Shown here piece after piece: positions 1 to 6,970 of a DNA stretch of 7,394 nt. A model generated the notes under the pieces. The model saw only the letters and a list, made by a program, of their open reading frames with translations, was not told where the DNA came from and did no database searches. A program made the translations under genes and the position numbers. Numbering within the stretch: the stretch's first letter is position 1; every line of letters begins with the position of its first letter. The DNA lies in contig CANHMN010000083.1 in NCBI GenBank assembly GCA_947461645.1, positions 1 to 7,394 on the forward strand. Direction: 5' to 3'. The stretch comes from Chitinophagaceae bacterium. GTDB lineage: Bacteria > Bacteroidota > Bacteroidia > Chitinophagales > Chitinophagaceae.

Positions 1-659
1 CGTTGCCAGTGCTTGGTGCTTCCTGTCCAACCGAAAGAAGCAACACCATACATCATTTTACGGAATTTGGTTTTTGCTCTGTCTCTTACAGTTGCCATAT
101 CGGGCAAAAGACCCGAGTACCAGAACAATAATGATACGGTGAAATAAGTTGAAATCGCAAATACGTCCCAAAGAAGCGGCGAGTTAAAATTCACCCACAA
201 TGGTCCGCGCGAGTTAGGATAAGGCAATACGAAGAAAGCCATCCACACACGACCCATGTGCCAGATAGGAAACTGTCCTGCGCACATTACCGCAAAGATT
301 GTCATCGCCTCTGCAGCTCTGTTCACACCTGTTCTCCAGCCCTGACGGAACAACAACAATATCGCAGAGATCAATGTACCAGCGTGACCAATACCTACCC
401 ACCAAACGAAGTTGGTAATATCCCAACCCCAGCCAATAGTTTTGTTAAGGTTCCACTGTCCGATACCGTAAGTTACCTCTCTGTAAACACTGTAAGCTCC
501 GAAAAGCAAAAGAGCAACACTGATGTAGAAGCCTATGTACCATAGTCTGGTAGGCTTCATTTCAATGGGACTAATAATATCTTCAGTTACCTGATGATAG
601 TCTTTGTTACCATCTACAAGAGGTTCCCTTTGTTGTGATTCGTATTTGAGTAATGACAT
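1..659 (-). CDS. actC: ActC, NrfD/PsrC-like quinol-oxidising membrane subunit of Alternative Complex III (3' end cut off)
   Basis: Integral membrane subunit of Alternative Complex III that should bind and oxidise menaquinol and hand electrons to ActB. I translated the minus strand from the ATG at 659; the frame stays open for 219 codons to the window edge, so the C-terminal part is missing. About 40 polar residues are followed by four hydrophobic segments near residues 40-59, 81-104, 116-145 and 161-183. NrfD-family proteins usually have eight to ten helices, so roughly half is present. Family-like stretches are GIGHAGTLISA (residues 89-99), GQFPIWHMGR (128-137) and SPLLWDVFAIS (160-170). H92, H134 and D165 lie in or beside helices and are candidate quinol-site or proton-path residues (inference). 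It starts 54 nt after the actB stop, as expected for one operon. The start is supported by the adjacent upstream stop and A-rich leader. Identity rests on family pattern plus operon order. Confidence 0.93.
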   Translation of the reverse strand, partial: MSLLKYESQQREPLVDGNKDYHQVTEDIISPIEMKPTRLWYIGFYISVALLLFGAYSVYREVTYGIGQWNLNKTIGWGWDITNFVWWVGIGHAGTLISAILLLFRQGWRTGVNRAAEAMTIFAVMCAGQFPIWHMGRVWMAFFVLPYPNSRGPLWVNFNSPLLWDVFAISTYFTVSLLFWYSGLLPDMATVRDRAKTKFRKMMYGVASFGWTGSTKHWQ

Positions 660-683
660 ATTCTTTATGCTTTACGCTATTTT

Positions 684-697
684 CTGTTAGCTGTTAG
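684..697. repeat. Tandem 7-bp duplication CTGTTAG x2 in the actB-actC spacer
   Basis: The 54-nt spacer between actB and actC contains two exact adjacent copies of CTGTTAG (684-690 and 691-697). This looks like a small slippage duplication in non-coding sequence. It shows no useful dyad symmetry and I infer no regulatory role. Confidence 0.5.
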
Positions 698-713
698 TCT
701 TTTGTTTTTTCAG

Positions 714-3700
714 TTACCCGTGATGCGCTTCTGTTTCATGATGAGCTTCTGCTTCGTGCGCACCAATAGCTCTGTCTGTGTTTCTCACTTTTGCAAGGTA
801 GCTCACGTTAGGAAGTACGTGCAATTGCTCTAACACATAGAAGTTACGGTTTTTGTCTGCTCTTGCTTTTGAAACCTCACTTTCTTTGTCGTTAACGTTT
901 CCGAAGCTGATAGCGTTGGTAGGACAAGCCTGCATACACGCTGTTTTTACATTACGAACCAATGATGGATCTTGTTGTTTTTTAGCTTCCAATTTATTTT
1001 CCTGTAAACGCTGAACACAGAAAGAACATTTTTCGATAACACCTCTTGAACGCACCGTTACATCAGGATTCAACACCATTCTTGTAAGATCGTCGTTCAT
1101 TTGGAACACCGCTTCGTCAAGTTCCGTTCCGCGCAATGGCTCCTGATTGTTAGCAAAGCTGTCCGATCCGGTAAAGTCAAGCCAGTTGAAACGACGAACT
1201 TTAAACGGACAGTTGTTTGCGCAATATCTTGTACCGATACAACGGTTGTAAGTCATTTGATTTAATCCCTCACTGCTATGGTTAGTAGCTGCAACAGGAC
1301 AAACATTCTCGCAAGGAGCATTATCGCAATGCTGGCACATCATTGGCTGAAACACCACATCTGGATTAGATGCGTCGCCTGTGAAGTAACGATCGATTCT
1401 TAACCAGTGCATTTCGTGCGCTTTCTGTACCTGAATTTTACCAACAACACTTACGTTGTTTTCGGCCGTACAAGCCACAACGCAAGCGCTACATCCTGTA
1501 CAAGTATTCAAGTCAATGCTCATTCCCCATTTGATACCAGGCTTTTCGAAATCAGGGTATATGGTACCATCTTTTACAAAATCTGTTTTACCCTCTGCCA
1601 AAAAGCCACTAAGTTCATGCTTCGTCTCTTCTAACAAAGACTCAGGGTTTTTGGTAAAGCTGGCAAGATTGGTTTCATATATAACAGGTCTTCCTTCTGA
1701 AGAACCGTGTACCTGTGTTTGTGCAAGTGGATAAGTGTTTCCTGTTTTTTCAGCAGTTGCTACAGAACTGTAAACAAAAGATGAACCATTGAAAGCCACC
1801 ATAGGATAGGCGTTCTTTCCTGCACCGGTGGCAGACTTTCCGACCCTTTCCAATGAATTTTTTTCATCGGCACTTGCTCTACCATATCCCAATGCAACAG
1901 CAATGGTTTGGTTGTTGAGGCCCGGAAGTATTAGTACAGGCAATTCAATAGAATTACCATTTGCTGTTATTTTGATTGTTGGTTTTTCAGGAGTAACCTC
2001 ATACGCATCCGCTTGTCTTTGATTGTGCATGATGTCTAAGTCAATCAATTGCTTAGCCAATTCAGGACTAACCATTGCGTAGTTGTCCCAGGTTACTTTT
2101 GAAATTGGATCAGGTAATTCCTGAAGCCAAGGGTTGTTGGCCTGAGATCCGTTGCCAACAGAAACCTTTTGATAAAGCACCACTTCAAGCGCTCCTTTGG
2201 TTGCAGAGGCTGCTTTTGATGCTGCGGCAGATAAAGCTGAAGCATTGTAAGAGGGCGCTGTTGCAGCAATTGTTTCCTGAGCAACACCATCCTGAAGTGC
2301 TTTATTAAAATCTATTCTCGACCAATAATTTTTAAGGTATGATTCATAATCCGATTGGCTACCGGCAGCAACAGGCGCAATTGTTTTTCCTGTTGAATCT
2401 GCAGCAGGCGCTGTAGCAATTGATTTGCCTCCTGACCACTTCAACAAAGAAGTCTGGAAAGCTCTTGTTTTAAATAACGGATTAATCAACGGCTGTATAA
2501 AACTGTAATGTCCTGTTTTAGGTTCTGCATCTCCCCAGCTTTCCAACCAGTGATGAGAAGGAATGACATATTTACATTGTTCTGTTGTTTCATCCATTGT
2601 TCCGTTGAATGAAACTGTTAGCGGCAATTTAGCGATAGCTGCAGCCAGTTTCTTGCCAGAAGTATAAGAATAAACAGGATTGCAACCATAAACCAATAGC
2701 GCACCAACTGTACCTGCATTTATATCAGCAACCAAAGTATTCATTTCCGAATCAATACCTTTTCGGGTATTGTTGGTTGTTGTCCAGTCTATAGTTGTGC
2801 CGTTGGCGCCAATCATTTCGTTGATGGCATTTACCACCACTTGAATATTTATGTCGTTGCTTCCGCAAACAACCAAAGATGTGCCTTTGTTTTTCAACAA
2901 TTCTGCAGCAGCTTTATCAATTCCTTGTTTAAGTTTTGCATCGGTGATTGATGGCGCAGAAACAGCTCCACCCAATTTTGCCAACAACGCCAATGCAACA
3001 GCTCCTGTTTCAGAAGGCTGGTGTGTAAAGCGGTCGTCGGCATTACTTCCTGTCAAGCTCAACATGCTTTCAAACTGAAAATGACGGCTAAGCTTTGGAG
3101 CCTCTCCGGTAACCTTTCTGTTGGTGGCATATTGTTTACTGAATTCTACCGGACTTAACCATGTACCCAAGAAATCTGCTCCTAAGCTTACAATGGTTGA
3201 AGCCTTGTCGAACTGATAAGAAGGGATGGCTTTTTTTCCATAACAAGCCTCATTAGCCTGCAACATTCCGCTGTAGCTCACTTCATCATATTGAACGTGA
3301 CGAGTGCCTGGATATTTAGCTTTAAAGTCTTCGATTAGTCTTAAAGTAGAAGGAGAGTGGATGGTTGAAGTAAGCAACACCACTGATTTTCCTCCCAAGT
3401 TTGACATTGCAGATCCGATCATTTGATCGATAGCATCAAAAGAACTTACTTCTTTGAAGTCTGCGCCGTCTTTTTGAAGCGGATGACGAAGACGAGTAGT
3501 ATCATATAAATCAAGCACGGAAGCCTGAGCTTGTGCGTTGGTTCCACCTTTTGTAATGGGAGACAAGTCATTTCCTTCAATCTTAATTGGTCTTCCGTCT
3601 CTTTGTTTTACCACAACGCTGATAGCGTCTCCACCGTTGATATAAGTGGAAGCATAATAATTGGCAACACCCGGAATTACATTATCAGGACGCTGAAGAT

Positions 3701-3935
3701 AAGGTATAGATTTTCTTACTGGCATTTCACAGCTCGCTGCGATAGTTGCTGCGGCAGTGCTGAAGCCCAAGTATTTAAGAAAATCTCTGCGAGGAGTCTT
3801 TCCTTGCTGAAGTCCTTCGTTGGAAATTTCCTCAATGGGTAACAAATCTTCTTTGAACTCATTTTCAGCAGACTTGTTAAAAGCTTCTGTCTGATTGAGT
3901 TCTCCGAAACTCTGCCAATACTTCTTATTGCTCAT
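714..3935 (-). CDS. actB: ActB, Fe-S/molybdopterin-like electron-transfer subunit of Alternative Complex III
   Basis: Periplasm-facing 1073-residue subunit that relays electrons from the quinol site in ActC to the ActA haems. A long N-terminal region carries a Tat motif, RRDFLKYLGF (residues 49-58), then a hydrophobic run ending in AASC with C69 as a possible lipidation cysteine. Residues about 80-760 form a molybdopterin-oxidoreductase-like domain, including SHHWLESWGDAEP near 460; in this family that domain is known to lack the cofactor. The last ~260 residues are a DmsB/NrfC-like ferredoxin domain with four cysteine groups: C812/815/818/822, C867/870/875/879, C899/905/909 and C970/973/1000/1004. 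In the third group the usual second cysteine is T902, which fits three [4Fe-4S] clusters and one [3Fe-4S], as known for ActB. An Ala-rich linker lies near 540-600 and the C-terminus is His/Glu-rich. The length suits the fused Mo-domain/Fe-S architecture. It starts 63 nt after the actA stop. Confidence 0.97.
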   Translation of the reverse strand: MSNKKYWQSFGELNQTEAFNKSAENEFKEDLLPIEEISNEGLQQGKTPRRDFLKYLGFSTAAATIAASCEMPVRKSIPYLQRPDNVIPGVANYYASTYINGGDAISVVVKQRDGRPIKIEGNDLSPITKGGTNAQAQASVLDLYDTTRLRHPLQKDGADFKEVSSFDAIDQMIGSAMSNLGGKSVVLLTSTIHSPSTLRLIEDFKAKYPGTRHVQYDEVSYSGMLQANEACYGKKAIPSYQFDKASTIVSLGADFLGTWLSPVEFSKQYATNRKVTGEAPKLSRHFQFESMLSLTGSNADDRFTHQPSETGAVALALLAKLGGAVSAPSITDAKLKQGIDKAAAELLKNKGTSLVVCGSNDINIQVVVNAINEMIGANGTTIDWTTTNNTRKGIDSEMNTLVADINAGTVGALLVYGCNPVYSYTSGKKLAAAIAKLPLTVSFNGTMDETTEQCKYVIPSHHWLESWGDAEPKTGHYSFIQPLINPLFKTRAFQTSLLKWSGGKSIATAPAADSTGKTIAPVAAGSQSDYESYLKNYWSRIDFNKALQDGVAQETIAATAPSYNASALSAAASKAASATKGALEVVLYQKVSVGNGSQANNPWLQELPDPISKVTWDNYAMVSPELAKQLIDLDIMHNQRQADAYEVTPEKPTIKITANGNSIELPVLILPGLNNQTIAVALGYGRASADEKNSLERVGKSATGAGKNAYPMVAFNGSSFVYSSVATAEKTGNTYPLAQTQVHGSSEGRPVIYETNLASFTKNPESLLEETKHELSGFLAEGKTDFVKDGTIYPDFEKPGIKWGMSIDLNTCTGCSACVVACTAENNVSVVGKIQVQKAHEMHWLRIDRYFTGDASNPDVVFQPMMCQHCDNAPCENVCPVAATNHSSEGLNQMTYNRCIGTRYCANNCPFKVRRFNWLDFTGSDSFANNQEPLRGTELDEAVFQMNDDLTRMVLNPDVTVRSRGVIEKCSFCVQRLQENKLEAKKQQDPSLVRNVKTACMQACPTNAISFGNVNDKESEVSKARADKNRNFYVLEQLHVLPNVSYLAKVRNTDRAIGAHEAEAHHETEAHHG

Positions 3936-3998
3936 AGTTTGTTAATTCTGTTGTTCGGTAAATGCTGCTTGGTTGTATCCGTTGAAAGATTGTTGAAA

Positions 3999-5282
3999 TT
4001 AGTAGTGGCATTTCTGACACTCTGTTCCGCCAATATTTTCTACGGTTACGCTGTCCATTTTATGGTTTTTGAGGTCCTTGTGGAACTTCTCATAAATGCT
4101 GTAGAATTTGTTTCCTTCTCCGGTTTCCTTGTTGTAGAAATCCACTTTGCTTTCGCGGTGGCAATTGATACACCAACCCATGCTCAAGTCAGAGAATTGG
4201 TACACTTCAGGCATTTCCTGAATGTTTCCGTGACAGGTTTGACATTGTTGGTTTCCTACCTTAACGTGTTGGCTGTGGTTAAAATAAACGTGATCGGGTA
4301 GGTTGTGTATTTTAACCCAAGGAATAGGTTTTGCTCCGTCAGGAATTCCGTCGCCGTTGTTATCGGCATTGTATTGCTTGGTATCAGGGTTCCATCCTGC
4401 ATACCTGTAAAGTTTTTGAATTTCTTCAGTTCCGTTTACGGATGTTCCATCCTCTTTTACAATTGGATCACCTTTGTACTCTTTGATGGCCATGTGGCAA
4501 TTCATACAAACATTCACCGATGGAATACCCGAGTGTTTACTGTCTTGCGCACTTCCGTGACAATACAAACAGCTGATCTGGTTGGTACCCGCGTGAACTT
4601 TGTGTGAGTAATAGATGGGTTGTTCCGGTTGATAGTTCTTCATTCTGCCAAGACCAATGGCACCGGAAATGGTATAGTAACCACCAATGGCGAAGAGCAC
4701 AAGAATACCGGCCATTAGGTATGTTTTGTTTCTGTAAAAAGGAACTGGTTCGCCGCGATGGATGCCTTCTTTATCGTCGGTTAGTTTTTTTAGGTTGCTG
4801 TTTACTTGAACCAAAATCAACGCAACAACTGCGAGGATTAACGTTAGGATACCGAAAAGCATTGAATTGTCTGAACCTTCGGCTTGTCCGCCTCCGGCAG
4901 CATTTGCCGCCGTTGGTGCAGGAGGAGTATAATCATCTACATACTTCATGATAGCGTCAACCTCATCTTTTTTGAGATTGGCAAAAGCAGTCATAACAGT
5001 AGGCTTCCACTTTTCAAAAAGCGATTTCGCATATGCGTCAGAAGCAATCATCTGAGCCGGGTTAGCCACCCACTTGTAAATCCACTCCGGGTTGGGTACT
5101 CTCTTGCTCCAACCTTTCAATGCCGGACCAGTGTAGTCGGCATCGGGCTTGTGACAGTTGGCACAATTCGCTTTGAAAAGCGCCTCGCCGTCAGCAGCAA
5201 ACACACTATGATTGAAGAAAAAAGTCAACGCGAAGAGAACAATGAAAAGGGCTTTTGGGGTATTTGTTCGATTTCGACTCAT
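3999..5282 (-). CDS. actA: ActA, membrane-anchored hexahaem cytochrome c subunit of Alternative Complex III
   Basis: First gene of the act operon, 427 residues; delivers electrons from ActB to the terminal oxidase or a soluble cytochrome. A signal peptide (residues 1-29, ending SVFA before ADGEA) precedes a monohaem cytochrome c domain with CANCH at 40-44 and M97 as likely distal ligand. Two hydrophobic helices follow (about 139-160 and 186-211), separated by a basic, probably cytoplasmic loop. The periplasmic C-terminal part is pentahaem, with CxxCH motifs at 238-242, 259-263, 347-351, 371-375 and 422-426; HKVH and HSQH upstream of two of them look like cytochrome c7/c3-type distal ligands. 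The segment at 307-315 reads DNNGDGIPD, a calcium-loop-like motif. The ActA I recall from Rhodothermus is pentahaem with the monohaem on ActE, so the N-terminal domain may be a fused extra module. Start: ATG at 5282 directly precedes the signal peptide, and a promoter lies upstream. Confidence 0.95.
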   Translation of the reverse strand: MSRNRTNTPKALFIVLFALTFFFNHSVFAADGEALFKANCANCHKPDADYTGPALKGWSKRVPNPEWIYKWVANPAQMIASDAYAKSLFEKWKPTVMTAFANLKKDEVDAIMKYVDDYTPPAPTAANAAGGGQAEGSDNSMLFGILTLILAVVALILVQVNSNLKKLTDDKEGIHRGEPVPFYRNKTYLMAGILVLFAIGGYYTISGAIGLGRMKNYQPEQPIYYSHKVHAGTNQISCLYCHGSAQDSKHSGIPSVNVCMNCHMAIKEYKGDPIVKEDGTSVNGTEEIQKLYRYAGWNPDTKQYNADNNGDGIPDGAKPIPWVKIHNLPDHVYFNHSQHVKVGNQQCQTCHGNIQEMPEVYQFSDLSMGWCINCHRESKVDFYNKETGEGNKFYSIYEKFHKDLKNHKMDSVTVENIGGTECQKCHY

Positions 5283-5512
5283 ACGGTTATCGGGTGTAAT
5301 GTGGAAAAATTCCTTTTTTCGGAAGCAAAATTAAGGTAGCTAATTGACATATTATCAACATTTTTAGATTTTTTTTTCGTCAATCTGCCATGGATTTCAA
5401 TGCTTTGTGAATACCGTCAAAGGATATTGTCATAAAAATGTAAATATTTAAACAATTTTATTTTCTGATGGATTTATCCCAATAATTAAGCCCTTTTCTG
5501 CAATTTTGTGAA
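5283..5512. other. Divergent intergenic region between the act operon and the small membrane-protein gene
   Basis: This 230-nt AT-rich stretch separates divergently transcribed genes and holds no convincing open reading frame or RNA gene. It contains the act promoter (5326-5358). It also has a homopolymeric T run near 5370-5378 and a perfect 10-bp AT palindrome TAAATATTTA (5441-5450), whose low complexity makes chance likely. For the plus-strand gene at 5513 I found no full match to the Bacteroidota promoter pattern; CAATTTTG at 5501-5508 misses one base and has no suitable TTG upstream. Confidence 0.8.
5326..5358 (-). promoter_or_regulatory. Bacteroidota-type promoter of the act operon (TTG-N22-TAATTTTG)
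   Basis: Read on the minus strand, the -7 box TAATTTTG (5333 to 5326) matches the Bacteroidota consensus TAnnTTTG at every defined base. A -33 TTG lies at 5358-5356, with a 22-nt spacer inside the 17-23 nt range known for Flavobacterium-type promoters. Transcription would start near 5319-5320, leaving a leader of about 37 nt before the actA ATG. The -33 box overlaps an imperfect dyad (5344-5358). The motif match is seen; promoter activity is inferred. Confidence 0.65.
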
Positions 5513-5812
5513 ATGTTTGAAAAATTGAAAAACAAATGGGGGGTGGGTTCCTTTCAGCTGCTCTTGATTCTGGTAACTTTTGCCCTTGGTGGCAGCGCCT
5601 GCGGAATGGTTGGGAAAAAAATATTATCCTTCTTACATTTAAGTAATGGGCTGTTAAACATATCTTTATATATATTACTAATTACTTTTCTTTGGCCGCT
5701 TTGCGTTTTGTTGATAAGCATTCCTTTCGGTCAATTTCAGTTTTTCAGAAATTATATCGGCAGGGTAATAAAAAAATTGTCGGGGAAAAAAAAGGATACA
5801 GATTTGCAATAA
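5513..5812 (+). CDS. Small two-helix membrane protein, DUF6787-like, function unknown
   Basis: A 99-residue protein with a basic N-terminus (MFEKLKNKWG), a hydrophobic helix at about 13-33 that includes GGSACG, and a second helix at about 48-71 ending in the motif IPFGQFQFF (70-78). The tail after residue 79 is strongly basic (KKLSGKKK). Basic residues at both ends predict a hairpin with both termini in the cytoplasm. From memory this resembles the uncharacterised Bacteroidota family DUF6787, sometimes mislabelled as a diacylglyceryl transferase; I see no catalytic motif to support an enzyme. It has an ATG start and is divergent from actA. The next gene begins 66 nt downstream on the same strand without an obvious terminator, so co-transcription is possible. 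No function can be assigned. Confidence 0.82.
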   Translation: MFEKLKNKWGVGSFQLLLILVTFALGGSACGMVGKKILSFLHLSNGLLNISLYILLITFLWPLCVLLISIPFGQFQFFRNYIGRVIKKLSGKKKDTDLQ

Positions 5813-5878
5813 CACCAAACAATATTAACATCCGATTGTAATTTTCTTTGTTAACATTGTTTTCTTAATTTTTTTCTC

Positions 5879-6970
5879 TTGTACAGATTACTGTCTTTCC
5901 TATTGATTTGTTCCATTGATGCTTCGGCTCAATTTGAGGTTTGCGGTACCGTATTTGACCTCAGCAAGCGCAATTATGTTGAAAACGTGAAAGTTTTCAG
6001 CAACTCGGGGTTTACTGCCTCATCAGACAGTATGGGCAAATACTGCATTCGTGTGTTTGACAACGATTCGGTTTACTTTGTTTACAACAACAAGCCCACG
6101 CTCAAGTTTGCCGTGAACAACATGGGCGATCTAGAACATTTCGATGTTTCGCTTCATGTTAACGTGAAAGGAAAGTACCAGCTCATGAAAGATGTGATGG
6201 TTTACGCTAAAAGTTATCGTGAGGATTCCATCGAAAACAGAGAAACCTACAAATCTATTTTCAATTTTTGCAAACCTGGAGTTTCTTCAACCGTTTCACC
6301 CGATGGTGTAGCCGGAGCTGACCTCAACGAGTTGATAAACATATTTCGTTTTAAAAGAAATAAAATGCTGTCTTCTTTTCAGAAGAGGTTATTAGAGCAA
6401 GAACAAGACAATTATGTAAAGTACAGGTTCAATAAAATTTTTGTAAAACGAATAACGGGTCTTGAGCCGCCGGCATTGGATTCGTTTATGGTTTGGTACA
6501 AGCCCTCTTATTTTTTTGCAAGCCAGAGCGATGAGGTATCCTTCAACCAGTATGTGCTTGATGCCGCCATTCATTTTTTAAACCTATATAAACCTGCAGT
6601 AAAAACCATGGAATACAATAAGCTAACGCCCGAAGAAGAATATGTGATTGTTCACAAAGGAACAGAACGGCCTTACGTGGGCGAATACACGAACAACAAG
6701 TCTAAGGGTACTTATGTATGCAGAAGATGTGAGGCTCCGCTCTATCTCTCCAAAGACAAATTCGATTCTCATTGCGGATGGCCCAGTTTTGACGATGAGA
6801 TTAACGGTGCTGTAAAGCGTGTACCCGATGCCGATGGGCAGCGCACGGAAATTGTTTGTGCAAAATGCGGAGGTCATTTGGGACATGTATTCATTGGTGA
6901 ACTTTTCACGTCCAAAAACACCAGACACTGCGTAAACTCTATTTCAATGAAGTTTGTTCCGGAGCAATAA
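5879..6970 (+). CDS. msrB: Exported carboxypeptidase-regulatory-like domain fused to methionine-R-sulfoxide reductase (MsrB)
   Basis: A 363-residue two-part protein. Residues 1-18 look like a short signal peptide ([18 protein letters not shown], cleavage near ASA/Q). Residues about 19-80 resemble the beta-sandwich carboxypeptidase-regulatory-like domain common in Bacteroidota envelope proteins; 80-240 are uncharacterised. From M244 on the protein is a complete MsrB, which reduces methionine-R-sulfoxide. It has zinc pairs C281/C284 and C327/C330, C299 in HCGWPSF as likely recycling cysteine, HLGHVF (333-338), and catalytic C351 in RHCVNS. The stretch from M244 ([18 protein letters not shown]) reads like the normal N-terminus of a free MsrB, so the two halves seem joined from separate genes. 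The start is TTG: an in-frame stop lies at 5852-5854, there is no ATG in any frame between 5813 and 5878, and the first in-frame ATG (M52) would lose the signal peptide. The MsrB assignment is firm; the N-terminal domain assignment is moderate. Confidence 0.9.
   Translation: MYRLLSFLLICSIDASAQFEVCGTVFDLSKRNYVENVKVFSNSGFTASSDSMGKYCIRVFDNDSVYFVYNNKPTLKFAVNNMGDLEHFDVSLHVNVKGKYQLMKDVMVYAKSYREDSIENRETYKSIFNFCKPGVSSTVSPDGVAGADLNELINIFRFKRNKMLSSFQKRLLEQEQDNYVKYRFNKIFVKRITGLEPPALDSFMVWYKPSYFFASQSDEVSFNQYVLDAAIHFLNLYKPAVKTMEYNKLTPEEEYVIVHKGTERPYVGEYTNNKSKGTYVCRRCEAPLYLSKDKFDSHCGWPSFDDEINGAVKRVPDADGQRTEIVCAKCGGHLGHVFIGELFTSKNTRHCVNSISMKFVPEQ
6608..6970 (+). other. Possible internal start giving a free cytoplasmic MsrB
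   Basis: The ATG at 6608 (M244 of the fusion) lies exactly where stand-alone MsrB proteins usually begin and is preceded by A-rich sequence (AGTAAAAACC), the kind of leader Bacteroidota use. Initiation here would give a 120-residue MsrB without a signal peptide. No matching promoter was found just upstream, so it would need translation from the long transcript. This is inference from position and sequence context only. Confidence 0.3.

Noticed and set aside
214..426. 70-codon minus-strand open frame
   Set aside because: It overlaps actC in a different frame. The actC frame gives a coherent NrfD-like membrane protein, this one does not.
2093..2290. 65-codon open frame on the minus strand inside actB
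   Set aside because: It lies wholly within actB in another frame, in its Ala-rich stretch. The composition is what a shifted Ala/Ser-rich coding region gives, with no recognisable domain.
4604..5339. Plus-strand open frames (4604-4951 and 4884-5339) antisense to actA
   Set aside because: They are antisense to a gene with six intact haem motifs; the translations look like reverse-complement noise without domains.
5344..5355. TTGACA followed directly by TATTAT, like sigma-70 -35 and -10 boxes
   Set aside because: The two boxes have no spacer, so they cannot act together; Bacteroidota also use different promoter elements.
5501..5508. CAATTTTG as a -7 box for the gene at 5513
   Set aside because: First consensus base is wrong, there is no TTG at the right distance, and the start site would fall on the ATG itself.
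6897..6909. Small hairpin GTGAA-CTT-TTCAC near the 3' end of the MsrB gene
   Set aside because: Only five A/T-rich pairs, inside well-conserved coding sequence and without a T run, so not a credible terminator.
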